This document shows positions 17,003-23,718 of a DNA stretch of 34,206 nucleotides, one piece after another; the first letter of the stretch is position 1, and every line of letters starts with the position of its first letter. The notes beneath the pieces were generated by a model that made no database searches, had not been told where the DNA came from, and worked only from the letters and a program-made list of their open reading frames with translations. Location of the stretch: assembly GCA_027624045.1 (NCBI GenBank), contig JAQBUE010000037.1, positions 1 through 34,206 on the forward strand. Direction: 5' to 3'. The DNA comes from Acidobacteriota bacterium. GTDB taxonomy: Bacteria; Acidobacteriota; Terriglobia; Bryobacterales; UBA6623. Both the position numbers and the translations under genes were made by a program.

Positions 17003-17703
17003 AGATCGGCGCTGAGAAGAATAAAATCATCCTGTTGGCTGTCGTGTCGATGATTGCGCTCTACACTGTCTACACGCAGCTGTTCAGCGGCCCCCCCACG
17101 CCCCCGGCTCCGCGTCCGGCGCCACAACTTGCACAGGCGCAACGCGCAACCCGGACTCAGCCCAAGAAGGCGGCGCCTTCCGGGCGCACGCTCAGCCGTG
17201 GCGGCAACTTCCGCCCCGTCTTCGGAACCGGGGCTGATGATGAGCCCCTCGACCCGATGATTGTCGATCCCACTCTCCGCACTGACCTGTGGACTCGCGT
17301 CAAGTCCGTCGAGTTCAGCGGCGTCGAGAGGGACTTGTTTCGTTTCGGCGAACGCAAGAAGCCGGTGGTCGCTCCGCCCGACCCTGACAAAGTAGCCGAG
17401 GCTCAGAGGAGATTAGTAGCGGCTCAAGCGGCCCCGAAGAATCCAAAACCGGCTGCCGCGGCCCCGAAATCCGGCAGCAAGGCACCGCCCATCAGCTTCA
17501 AATACTACGGATTCGCCAGTGCGGCCGGCAGCCCGAATAAGCGCGCCTTTCTGCTCGATGGCGAGGACGTCTTGATCGGAGCCGAAGGCGATGTTTTCAA
17601 GAAACGTTATAAAATCATTCGTATAGGACTGAACTCGATCGTCGTCGAAGACATGCAGTTTGCAGACCAGCAGGAGTTGAAACTGCAGGAAGGACCGGCG
17701 TAA
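16999..17703 (+). CDS. PilP/GspC-like inner-membrane periplasmic linker protein
   Basis: The 234-residue product has one N-terminal membrane helix (about 9-27), a long Pro/Ala-rich linker (about 30-60), a central region with VDPTLRTDLWTRVKSVEF, a second Ala/Pro linker, and a C-terminal beta domain. That domain runs FKYYGFASAAGSPNKRAFLL, then DGEDVLIGAEGDVFKKRYKI, and resembles the homology region of GspC/PilP that contacts the secretin. The place after pilO fits PilP. It probably connects the PilNO complex to an outer-membrane secretin, but no secretin gene is in the window. Confidence 0.7.
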   Translation: MKIGAEKNKIILLAVVSMIALYTVYTQLFSGPPTPPAPRPAPQLAQAQRATRTQPKKAAPSGRTLSRGGNFRPVFGTGADDEPLDPMIVDPTLRTDLWTRVKSVEFSGVERDLFRFGERKKPVVAPPDPDKVAEAQRRLVAAQAAPKNPKPAAAAPKSGSKAPPISFKYYGFASAAGSPNKRAFLLDGEDVLIGAEGDVFKKRYKIIRIGLNSIVVEDMQFADQQELKLQEGPA

Positions 17704-17716
17704 GACCAGGCCCGAC

Positions 17717-19258
17717 ATGTCACGCCCGCTTGCTGGAACCATGACCAAGCCACAGGCTAATGCGCCGCCGCGATCCGCCCGCGGCCGTGAGGGCGGCTTC
17801 GTGCTCATCACCGTTCTTTTCCTGGCTGCGGCGATCGCCATCAGCCTGGCCGTCACGCTGCCGCGCGCCGCGATGCAGGCCCAACGGCTCCGCGAAGAGC
17901 GCTTGATCTACCGCGGCAAGCAGTACAAGCGCGCCATCGAACTCTATTTTCGCGCCAACAAGAAATATCCGTCTGAGATCGACGATCTCGAGGAAACCAA
18001 CGGCGTTCGCTATCTGCGCCAGGTCTACAAAGATCCGTTGAACAAGGACGAAGAGTGGCGCTTTATCCACATGGGCAGCGACGGGCGATTCAAAGACTCC
18101 CTCATTCACGATCTCGAAGACCCTGAAGAAGAGGGCATGTCTGGCGCGGCTGGCGGAGGCGCGCGCGGCGGCTCTGCCATGGGAGCGTCGAACCCTCTGC
18201 AGGCCTATGTCGGAACCCATCAAACTCCCTACGCGCAGACCCCCTACGCGCTGCCTGACGGCACCTTCCGGGGCGCGGACCGCGCCCGCAATGTTCGCGA
18301 ATCAGCCGCCCCCGAGGTACTAGGACAAGACCAACAACCCGGCTGGATCCCCGGCCAAACCGCGCCCGACGCCAACACCCAGCAACAACTCGACGAGAAC
18401 GGCAATCCCATTCCGCCGCAAGACACGCCAGGCCAGAATTCCAACCAGAACCAGCAAGGGCAGTACCCCGGCACCTCACGGATGCTTCCTGGCCAAGTGC
18501 CGAATCAGATCCAGCCGGGCTACCCGGGTTCGCAAGCCGGCAACCAGCGCAATCAAAACCGCGGAGGGCCGAACCAGATCGGCGGCGCTCCGGCTGGCAT
18601 TGGCGGTATCACGAACCCGAGGGGACAGGGCACCGGCGGATTCAACCAAGGTGGTTCATTCGGCCAAGGCGCGGGGAGTCAAGGTGCCGGCGGGCAGGCG
18701 GCTGACGTCATTCGTGGCATTCTCACCTCGCCTCGCCCCGGAGGCTTGGCCGGTGTCCAGAATAACCGCCGTGATACCGGATCCGGTTCGGCGTTCAAGG
18801 GCGGCATTGCCGGTATCGCGACCAAGAAGGAAGAAATGGGCGTCAAGGTTTACGAGGGCCACCAGTGGTACAACGAATGGGAATTCGTTTACGACTATCG
18901 TAAGGACGACCGCTTCGGTGGCGCGGCCGCCGGCCCCGGAGGCGGCATGGCAGCGGGCGGCGGAATGGCGGGACCGGTTGGCGCTCTTCCCGCTGGACAA
19001 CCGGGTGTGGGACCGTCCGGCACTCTCGAAGGTATGCCTGACACGCCTGCCAGTGGAGCTTACCCGCCCGGGTACCCCGCTGCCGCCCCACAACCGATTC
19101 CGCAACAGGGATCCGGCCAACAGCCTCCTCAACCGGGCGTCCCAATTCCCGGTTCACTACCCAGCTTCATCCCGCAACAGGGCGCCACTCCCGGCGGGCA
19201 ACAACCCGGCGTTCCGCTCGGCCCCGACGGCGTACCTCTGCCGCGGCGCCGACGTTGA
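17717..19258 (+). CDS. Large pseudopilin-like protein with Gly/Gln/Pro-rich tail
   Basis: The 513-residue product has a class III signal: after a basic leader, GREGG is followed by FVLITVLFLAAAIAISLAV, so a prepilin peptidase could cut after Gly27. Mature residue 5 is Thr, not the Glu found in most pilins, which is otherwise typical of the tip pseudopilin GspK. The head continues LREERLIYRGKQYKRAIELY and RANKKYPSEIDDLE, as in GspG-like pseudopilins, up to about residue 135. The rest is low-complexity Gly/Gln/Pro/Asn sequence broken by one conserved-looking island at 369-397 (GVKVYEGHQWYNEWEFVYDY). The start may be ATG 17717 or 17741. It closes the pilus gene run and ends one base from the convergent nadD. 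It may be a minor or tip pilin with an extended flexible domain; the precise role is unknown. Confidence 0.75.
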   Translation: MSRPLAGTMTKPQANAPPRSARGREGGFVLITVLFLAAAIAISLAVTLPRAAMQAQRLREERLIYRGKQYKRAIELYFRANKKYPSEIDDLEETNGVRYLRQVYKDPLNKDEEWRFIHMGSDGRFKDSLIHDLEDPEEEGMSGAAGGGARGGSAMGASNPLQAYVGTHQTPYAQTPYALPDGTFRGADRARNVRESAAPEVLGQDQQPGWIPGQTAPDANTQQQLDENGNPIPPQDTPGQNSNQNQQGQYPGTSRMLPGQVPNQIQPGYPGSQAGNQRNQNRGGPNQIGGAPAGIGGITNPRGQGTGGFNQGGSFGQGAGSQGAGGQAADVIRGILTSPRPGGLAGVQNNRRDTGSGSAFKGGIAGIATKKEEMGVKVYEGHQWYNEWEFVYDYRKDDRFGGAAAGPGGGMAAGGGMAGPVGALPAGQPGVGPSGTLEGMPDTPASGAYPPGYPAAAPQPIPQQGSGQQPPQPGVPIPGSLPSFIPQQGATPGGQQPGVPLGPDGVPLPRRRR

Positions 19259-19259
19259 T

Positions 19260-19883
19260 CTATTCGTCGGCTTGATACAGTCCGCGCCGATCGATTTCCG
19301 CCGCCACAGGTCCGCTCACCCAGCGGTGCCAGACGCTACCTTGCGCAGCAGCCTCGCGTACCGACGTCGACGACACTTCATCGAACGAGCTTGCAAGTTC
19401 TACCCGCTGGATGCGACTCGCATACTCGGCCGGTGGCGCGTATTCGCCCTCGCGTGAAGCGACCAGCAGCCGAAACTCCTTCAGTTGATCCCCCAGAGGT
19501 GTCCCATCGCCGTAGTCCCATCCGACGATTCTCTCGGCCGCGTCCCGTCCGCAAATCAAGCAGATCTCGACCCCGTTCCCGTATCGCTCCCTTACCTGGC
19601 GGGCGATGTTGATAAACAACCCCTCGTCCGACGACGCGACGCTATAGGCCCGTTCTGGGCCTGTGGCCGCGCACAGCATCGCGATGCGGTCTTCAAACGT
19701 AGCGCCCTCGTAGCTCTTATGCGGAAAGACTTCGGGCACGAGAAACATCACTTGCTCCAAGCCGAACTGTGCCCGGGCTGACGCCGCGATCGCCTCGTGT
19801 CCAACTGTGGGCGGATTGAACGCGCCGGGAAACACGCCCACACTCCCCTCCCCAATCGGTGAGCCTTTCCAAAAACGCAGCAT
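19260..19883 (-). CDS. nadD: Nicotinate-nucleotide adenylyltransferase-like protein (NadD family)
   Basis: NadD transfers AMP from ATP to nicotinate mononucleotide in NAD synthesis. The 207-residue product has the nucleotidyltransferase motif GVFPGAFNPPTVGHEA (about 16-31), a substrate region with LVPEVFPHKSYEGATFEDRI, CLICGRDAAERIVGWDYGDG, and the second ATP motif SSTSVREAAAQG (ISSTxxR type), ending EIDRRGLYQ, close to the NadD terminus. ATG 19883 is chosen because upstream codons in this frame overlap the preceding gene and are not conserved. It is the last gene of a three-gene minus-strand run. Divergence from textbook NadD leaves room for another nucleotidyltransferase substrate. Confidence 0.8.
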   Translation of the reverse strand: MLRFWKGSPIGEGSVGVFPGAFNPPTVGHEAIAASARAQFGLEQVMFLVPEVFPHKSYEGATFEDRIAMLCAATGPERAYSVASSDEGLFINIARQVRERYGNGVEICLICGRDAAERIVGWDYGDGTPLGDQLKEFRLLVASREGEYAPPAEYASRIQRVELASSFDEVSSTSVREAAAQGSVWHRWVSGPVAAEIDRRGLYQADE

Positions 19884-19906
19884 GAATGGCAGTCGCGGTG
19901 CCGCTT

Positions 19907-20737
19907 TCAGAGGAAATTGAAGAGTACGGCGGACTCTCCCTGTTCCTTGATCTTCTTCTCGAATAGCTCGACGATGACGTCGCGGCGGCTGAGAATGGCC
20001 GCTACTTCCAGGCGCCCGATATAAGGACGCAGCTCGCGATCCAGTTGCTCCTGCGTCAACGCTCGCATCGAATCGAGGAGTTTCAGGTCGCACTTGAGAA
20101 GGTTTTGCGGCCGCCGCGGTTGTTTGTGAGTACGGAAACCGCGCGTGTGGTCGATCATCCAAATCTTCCACCTTTCGGTGATCACGATGTTGCCAAGATT
20201 GCGGTCCGTGTTGTAGATCAGCTCGTCGAAGACGCGCACGATGTGCATCTGCCGGTTCCAGGGGCGGTGATCGGGCGGCTTGAGTTTCTTCAAGAATCGT
20301 GTCTTCTCGGTCATCATCACGTTGTCGATCCACCAGGTCACCGCGCTTGGCTTACCCTTGACAGTTCGCTCCACCGAAACCGGTGTCATGGCGATCCCCA
20401 GCAAACGGCTTAGGCGGTAGGCGGCGATGTTGAACTTGTAGCTGTCGCGGAAATTGAGCTCAAAGCCCTGTGGAGTGGGATACGACGGTTTGCTGACTTC
20501 GACGCTCTGAATCTGGGCGTCGTGCTCGACACCTTTGTAAGTGAGGGTCGCGCGAGACGAAAGCGTGACACCCTCGCTGACTGTTTCCATCTGGCCGATG
20601 TCGCCGTGCAGCAGCAACTCCTCCTTTTGTTGATCGGTCCACGAATCGAAGGGCTGCGCTTGGCCTCCCCATAGCTGACCCCCCAGAACGAGCAGAGCCG
20701 CGGCTAGATAAGCCGACGACATTGTGTGGCGCTTCAT
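19907..20737 (-). CDS. Exported HipA/FAM20/PI3K-like kinase-fold protein
   Basis: The 276-residue product begins with a signal peptide (SSAYLAAALLVLGGQLWGG, cleaved near 28), so it is predicted to be periplasmic. The body resembles the atypical kinases related to HipA, FAM20 and PI3K-like folds. The N-lobe segment KFNIAAYRLSRLLGIAMTPV leads to the catalytic-loop pattern VFDELIYNTDRNLGN (Asp178, Asn183) and the metal-binding IWMIDHTRGF (Asp196). A kinase with an export signal is unusual in bacteria because the periplasm lacks ATP; it may be a pseudokinase or use another donor. The start at ATG 20737 is required for the signal peptide. It lies 10 nt after the IscU-like gene and 23 nt before nadD. 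I do not recognise a named family member. Confidence 0.65.
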   Translation of the reverse strand: MKRHTMSSAYLAAALLVLGGQLWGGQAQPFDSWTDQQKEELLLHGDIGQMETVSEGVTLSSRATLTYKGVEHDAQIQSVEVSKPSYPTPQGFELNFRDSYKFNIAAYRLSRLLGIAMTPVSVERTVKGKPSAVTWWIDNVMMTEKTRFLKKLKPPDHRPWNRQMHIVRVFDELIYNTDRNLGNIVITERWKIWMIDHTRGFRTHKQPRRPQNLLKCDLKLLDSMRALTQEQLDRELRPYIGRLEVAAILSRRDVIVELFEKKIKEQGESAVLFNFL

Positions 20738-20747
20738 CAATTCAGTC

Positions 20748-21107
20748 CTAAGACGGCCATCCGCGAAGCAGCGCCTTAACGCCGTCAATGGCGAGAACAG
20801 CCGCGTGCTTCGATTCATTGGATAGGCCTCCCACCGCTTCTTCGACATCGTCGCGCGACAGCCGCGATGCCTCCTCGGCCGTCGTGCCCAGCAGCAGCTC
20901 CGTTAGCGCCGACCCGGCCGCGATCGAAGCCGTGCAGCCGCGCGCCTGATAGGCGATCCGCTCAATGCGCCCGGCGGCAACCGCCGCCGTCAGCCGCAGA
21001 ATATCTCCGCAGATCGGGTTCGAAACCTCGGCGCGGATGTCGGCGTCATCGAGCTCGCCGACATTGTGCGGGTTCTGAAAGTGCTCGAGTAGGCGCTCGC
21101 TATACAC
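20748..21107 (-). CDS. IscU/NifU-like iron-sulfur scaffold protein lacking the third cysteine
   Basis: Scaffold proteins of this fold assemble 2Fe-2S clusters from cysteine-derived sulfur. The 119-residue product has the IscU/SufU start SERLLEHFQNPHNVGEL, the first ligand motif NPICGD (Cys33 with Asp35) and the second, ARGCTASIAAGSALTE (Cys58). At the third site, where IscU has His-Cys, this protein reads KHAAVLAIDGVKAL (His101 followed by Ala102), so a ligand is missing. The start is GTG 21107. No cysteine desulfurase is nearby. It may still hold a cluster using His101 or be a transfer protein rather than a classic scaffold. Confidence 0.8.
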   Translation of the reverse strand: MYSERLLEHFQNPHNVGELDDADIRAEVSNPICGDILRLTAAVAAGRIERIAYQARGCTASIAAGSALTELLLGTTAEEASRLSRDDVEEAVGGLSNESKHAAVLAIDGVKALLRGWPS

Positions 21108-21438
21108 AATGCTCTAATGTACCCGCACTCACGGCCGGCGGCAAGCGTGTCGAGAAGACTTGATGTTGGCGACCGAATCAGAGGTCGACGGGATCTTGGA
21201 GGTTCATGCCAAGGCGCTGTGCGATGAAATCCCCGCTAAAAAGCCGCGCCCCGGCTGGCGGTAACTGGCTGGACTAGGTGTTAGGGGTTAAAACTGAGAA
21301 GCGCTCGGTGGCCATATACCTAAGGTGTAGGTGTATCACCCTGATGATTGTCACCCATAGGACTTTAGAATAGTCATAGTCTAGCCAGTACCCCGTACGG
21401 TTGGTGTAAGTGAGCCCCGGTTTGGCGGGACTTCGGTC
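21108..21438. other. Intergenic region upstream of the response regulator
   Basis: This 331-bp region separates the minus-strand iscU-like gene from the plus-strand response regulator, so it should contain both promoters. A 33-codon plus-strand open frame (ATG 21163 to TAA 21262-21264) is the only candidate small gene; it is unrecognised. The stretch from about 21270 to 21400 is visibly more AT-rich than the surroundings, as expected for a promoter, but I cannot assign a clear -35/-10 pair. Confidence 0.4.
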
Positions 21439-22146
21439 ATGCCTCAAAAAATGAAAGAAAGCAATGCGTCCACGAATTCCGGCTCGTCGGAAGGGATGAT
21501 CAAGATTGCGCTGGCCGACGACCATACGATCTTCCGGGACGGTTTAAGACGGTTACTCGCTCTTGAGAGCGATTTTGAGATCGTGGCCGAGGCGAAGGAC
21601 GGCACCGAGGTGATGCCGATTCTTGAAGAGCACGCGCCCGACATCTTGCTGCTCGATCTGAGAATGCCGGGTGCCGACGGCCTAACGTTGCTGCAGCGGA
21701 TTCAGACCAATAAGCTCAAAACAAAGGTCATCGTACTAACCGCATCAGAGGATGAGGGGGAGTACGTTCAGGCTATGAAGTATGGTACTTCAGGCATCGT
21801 CCTGAAGCAGACCGCGACCGATTTGCTGATCAAGAGCATCCGCAAAGTGCATGAAGGCGAAATCTGGCTCGATTCGCGGACAACGGCCGCCGTCAGGCGG
21901 CAGTTTGCATCACCCAGCGACAGCGGCGGTCCGCGGGAACGCGAAAAGCCCGCGCTGAGCAACCGCGAGCGGGAAATCGTGGCCTGTGTCGCCCAGGGAT
22001 TCAAGAACAAAGAGATCGCCGAGAAGATGTTCATCAGCGAGCAGACGGTCAAGAACCATCTGCATAACATCTTCGACAAACTCGGCGTTTCCGACCGCCT
22101 TGAACTGGCGCTTTACGCCATCCACCGTAACATCCGGCCTCTGTAA
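21439..22146 (+). CDS. NarL/FixJ-type response regulator
   Basis: This is a DNA-binding regulator switched by phosphorylation from a sensor kinase. The 235-residue product has a receiver domain (about 20-140) with ALADDH, the phospho-acceptor Asp73 in LLLDLRMPG, Thr/Ser in VIVLTAS and Lys in GIVLKQT. A LuxR-type helix-turn-helix follows (about 173-228): LSNREREIVACVAQGFKNKE, then MFISEQTVKNHLHNIFDKLG. The first ATG (21439) adds a 19-residue non-conserved Ser-rich leader; ATG 21496 (Met20), with GGAAGG just upstream, is an equally good start. No histidine kinase is encoded nearby, so it is an orphan regulator and its target is unknown. Confidence 0.93.
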   Translation: MPQKMKESNASTNSGSSEGMIKIALADDHTIFRDGLRRLLALESDFEIVAEAKDGTEVMPILEEHAPDILLLDLRMPGADGLTLLQRIQTNKLKTKVIVLTASEDEGEYVQAMKYGTSGIVLKQTATDLLIKSIRKVHEGEIWLDSRTTAAVRRQFASPSDSGGPREREKPALSNREREIVACVAQGFKNKEIAEKMFISEQTVKNHLHNIFDKLGVSDRLELALYAIHRNIRPL

Positions 22147-22185
22147 ACAGCGTCGCAACACACCCGGCGGACTACGCACCGAATC

Positions 22186-23445
22186 TTACTTCGCGAGCTT
22201 CGTGGCGGGTTGCGTCGCGGGCGGAACCGGCTTTTGCGAAAAGCGGTTCTCGACGTAGTCGTCCACGATGCCGATGAACTCCCTGACAATGGCACTACCT
22301 TTGAGCGTCGTCAGCATACGACCGTCGACATACACCGGCGCCTTCGGTTCCTCGGCCGTACCCGGCAGGGAAATTCCGATGTCGGAGTGCTTCGACTCAC
22401 CGGGACCGTTGACCACGCATCCCATCACGGCCACCTTCAACTCTTCGACACCCGGATACCTCGTTTTCCAAAGCGGCATCTGCGTGCGCAGGTGGCCCTC
22501 GATCTCCTCGGCCATCTCCTGAAAGAAGGTGCTCGTCGTCCGGCCGCAGCCCGGGCAAGCTGTCACCTGGGGGGTAAAGCTGCGTATGTCGAGCGATTGG
22601 AGAATCTGCTGGCAGATGCGCACTTCTTCGGTACGGTCTCCGCCGGGTTGCGGCGTGAGCGAAACCCGGATCGTGTCGCCGATACCCTCTTGGAGCAGGA
22701 TCGCCAATCCCGCCGCCGAGGCCACAATCCCCTTGCTCCCCATCCCGGCTTCAGTCAGGCCGAGGTGCAAGGGATAGTCGCAGCGCGCTGCTAAATCTCG
22801 ATACACGGCGACCAGATCCTGAACATTCGATACCTTCGCACTAAGAATGATCTGCTCATGCGAAAGGCCGTATCGCTCGGCGGCCTCGGCCGAGTTGAGC
22901 GCACTGATGATAATCGCCTCGCGGGTGACTTCGGCGGCGTCTTTGGGGTCCGGAAGCAGTGAATTCTCGTCCATCAGCTTCGTCAGTAGCGCCTGGTCGA
23001 GCGAACCCCAGTTGACGCCGATCCGAACGGGCTTGCGGTGCTCGACGGCGACCTCGATCATCGTCCGGAAATTATCGTCGTGCTTTTTGCCGATATTGAC
23101 GTTGCCTGGATTGATGCGGTATTTCGCCAGAAGCCGTGCGCACTCCGGGTACTGCTTCAGCAGGATATGGCCGTTGTAGTGAAAATCACCGATGATCGGC
23201 ACATGCACGCCGAACGCATTGAGCGATTCCACAATCTTTGGGACCGCCGCCGCCGCTTTTTCGGTGTTAACCGTGATACGCACCAGCTCCGAGCCGGCGC
23301 GCGCCAATTCCATCACCTGATTCACGGTAGACGCGGTGTCAGCCGTGTCCGTGTTGGTCATCGATTGAACGACGATCGGATGATCGCCGCCGACCTTGAC
23401 GCCGTCGATGTCGCAGACGGCCGATTTTCGGCGTGAAATAGGCAT
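22186..23445 (-). CDS. ispG: 4-hydroxy-3-methylbut-2-en-1-yl diphosphate synthase (IspG/GcpE)
   Basis: IspG reductively converts methylerythritol cyclodiphosphate to HMBPP in the MEP isoprenoid pathway using a 4Fe-4S cluster. The 419-residue product has the N-terminal TIM-barrel with [28 protein letters not shown] and [11 protein letters not shown]. The cluster domain follows, with Cys297 and Cys300 (ACPGCGRTT), Cys343 and Glu350 ([10 protein letters not shown]). I choose ATG 23445, giving MPISRRKS; the longer frame from a GTG at 23511 is not conserved. It converges on the response regulator with 39 bp between stops. A 273-bp stretch upstream (23446-23718) holds no gene I can see. Confidence 0.97.
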   Translation of the reverse strand: MPISRRKSAVCDIDGVKVGGDHPIVVQSMTNTDTADTASTVNQVMELARAGSELVRITVNTEKAAAAVPKIVESLNAFGVHVPIIGDFHYNGHILLKQYPECARLLAKYRINPGNVNIGKKHDDNFRTMIEVAVEHRKPVRIGVNWGSLDQALLTKLMDENSLLPDPKDAAEVTREAIIISALNSAEAAERYGLSHEQIILSAKVSNVQDLVAVYRDLAARCDYPLHLGLTEAGMGSKGIVASAAGLAILLQEGIGDTIRVSLTPQPGGDRTEEVRICQQILQSLDIRSFTPQVTACPGCGRTTSTFFQEMAEEIEGHLRTQMPLWKTRYPGVEELKVAVMGCVVNGPGESKHSDIGISLPGTAEEPKAPVYVDGRMLTTLKGSAIVREFIGIVDDYVENRFSQKPVPPATQPATKLAK

Positions 23446-23718
23446 ACAGAGGGGTGAATGAAGCAGAGAACTCGATTCTAACAGACGGCTTTTACGCCGC
23501 TTGACGTTCACTCCGTAACTCCGGCCCTACGGCCGAATCAGCCTTGCTACCCCAGCATCTCGCAGCGAAGGGCAGGGGCTCGGCATGCCGTGCCTGCGGC
23601 CTTTCAACGGCCTGTCAGCGAAGCCTCAGTCCGGCGAAGGCTGGGAGCAACGGGAACTTGGAGATTCCAATGTTCTCTTTGTTGATCGAAAGGTAAACTG
23701 AAAGACCGTCCGGCCTTT

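Noticed and set aside
18600..19457. 285-codon open frame in another frame of the pseudopilin tail
   Set aside because: Shadow frame in low-complexity GC-rich sequence running into the antisense of nadD.
19884..20333. N-terminal extension of nadD up to 20333
   Set aside because: It overlaps the kinase-like gene in another frame and is not conserved; the family N-terminus starts just after 19883.
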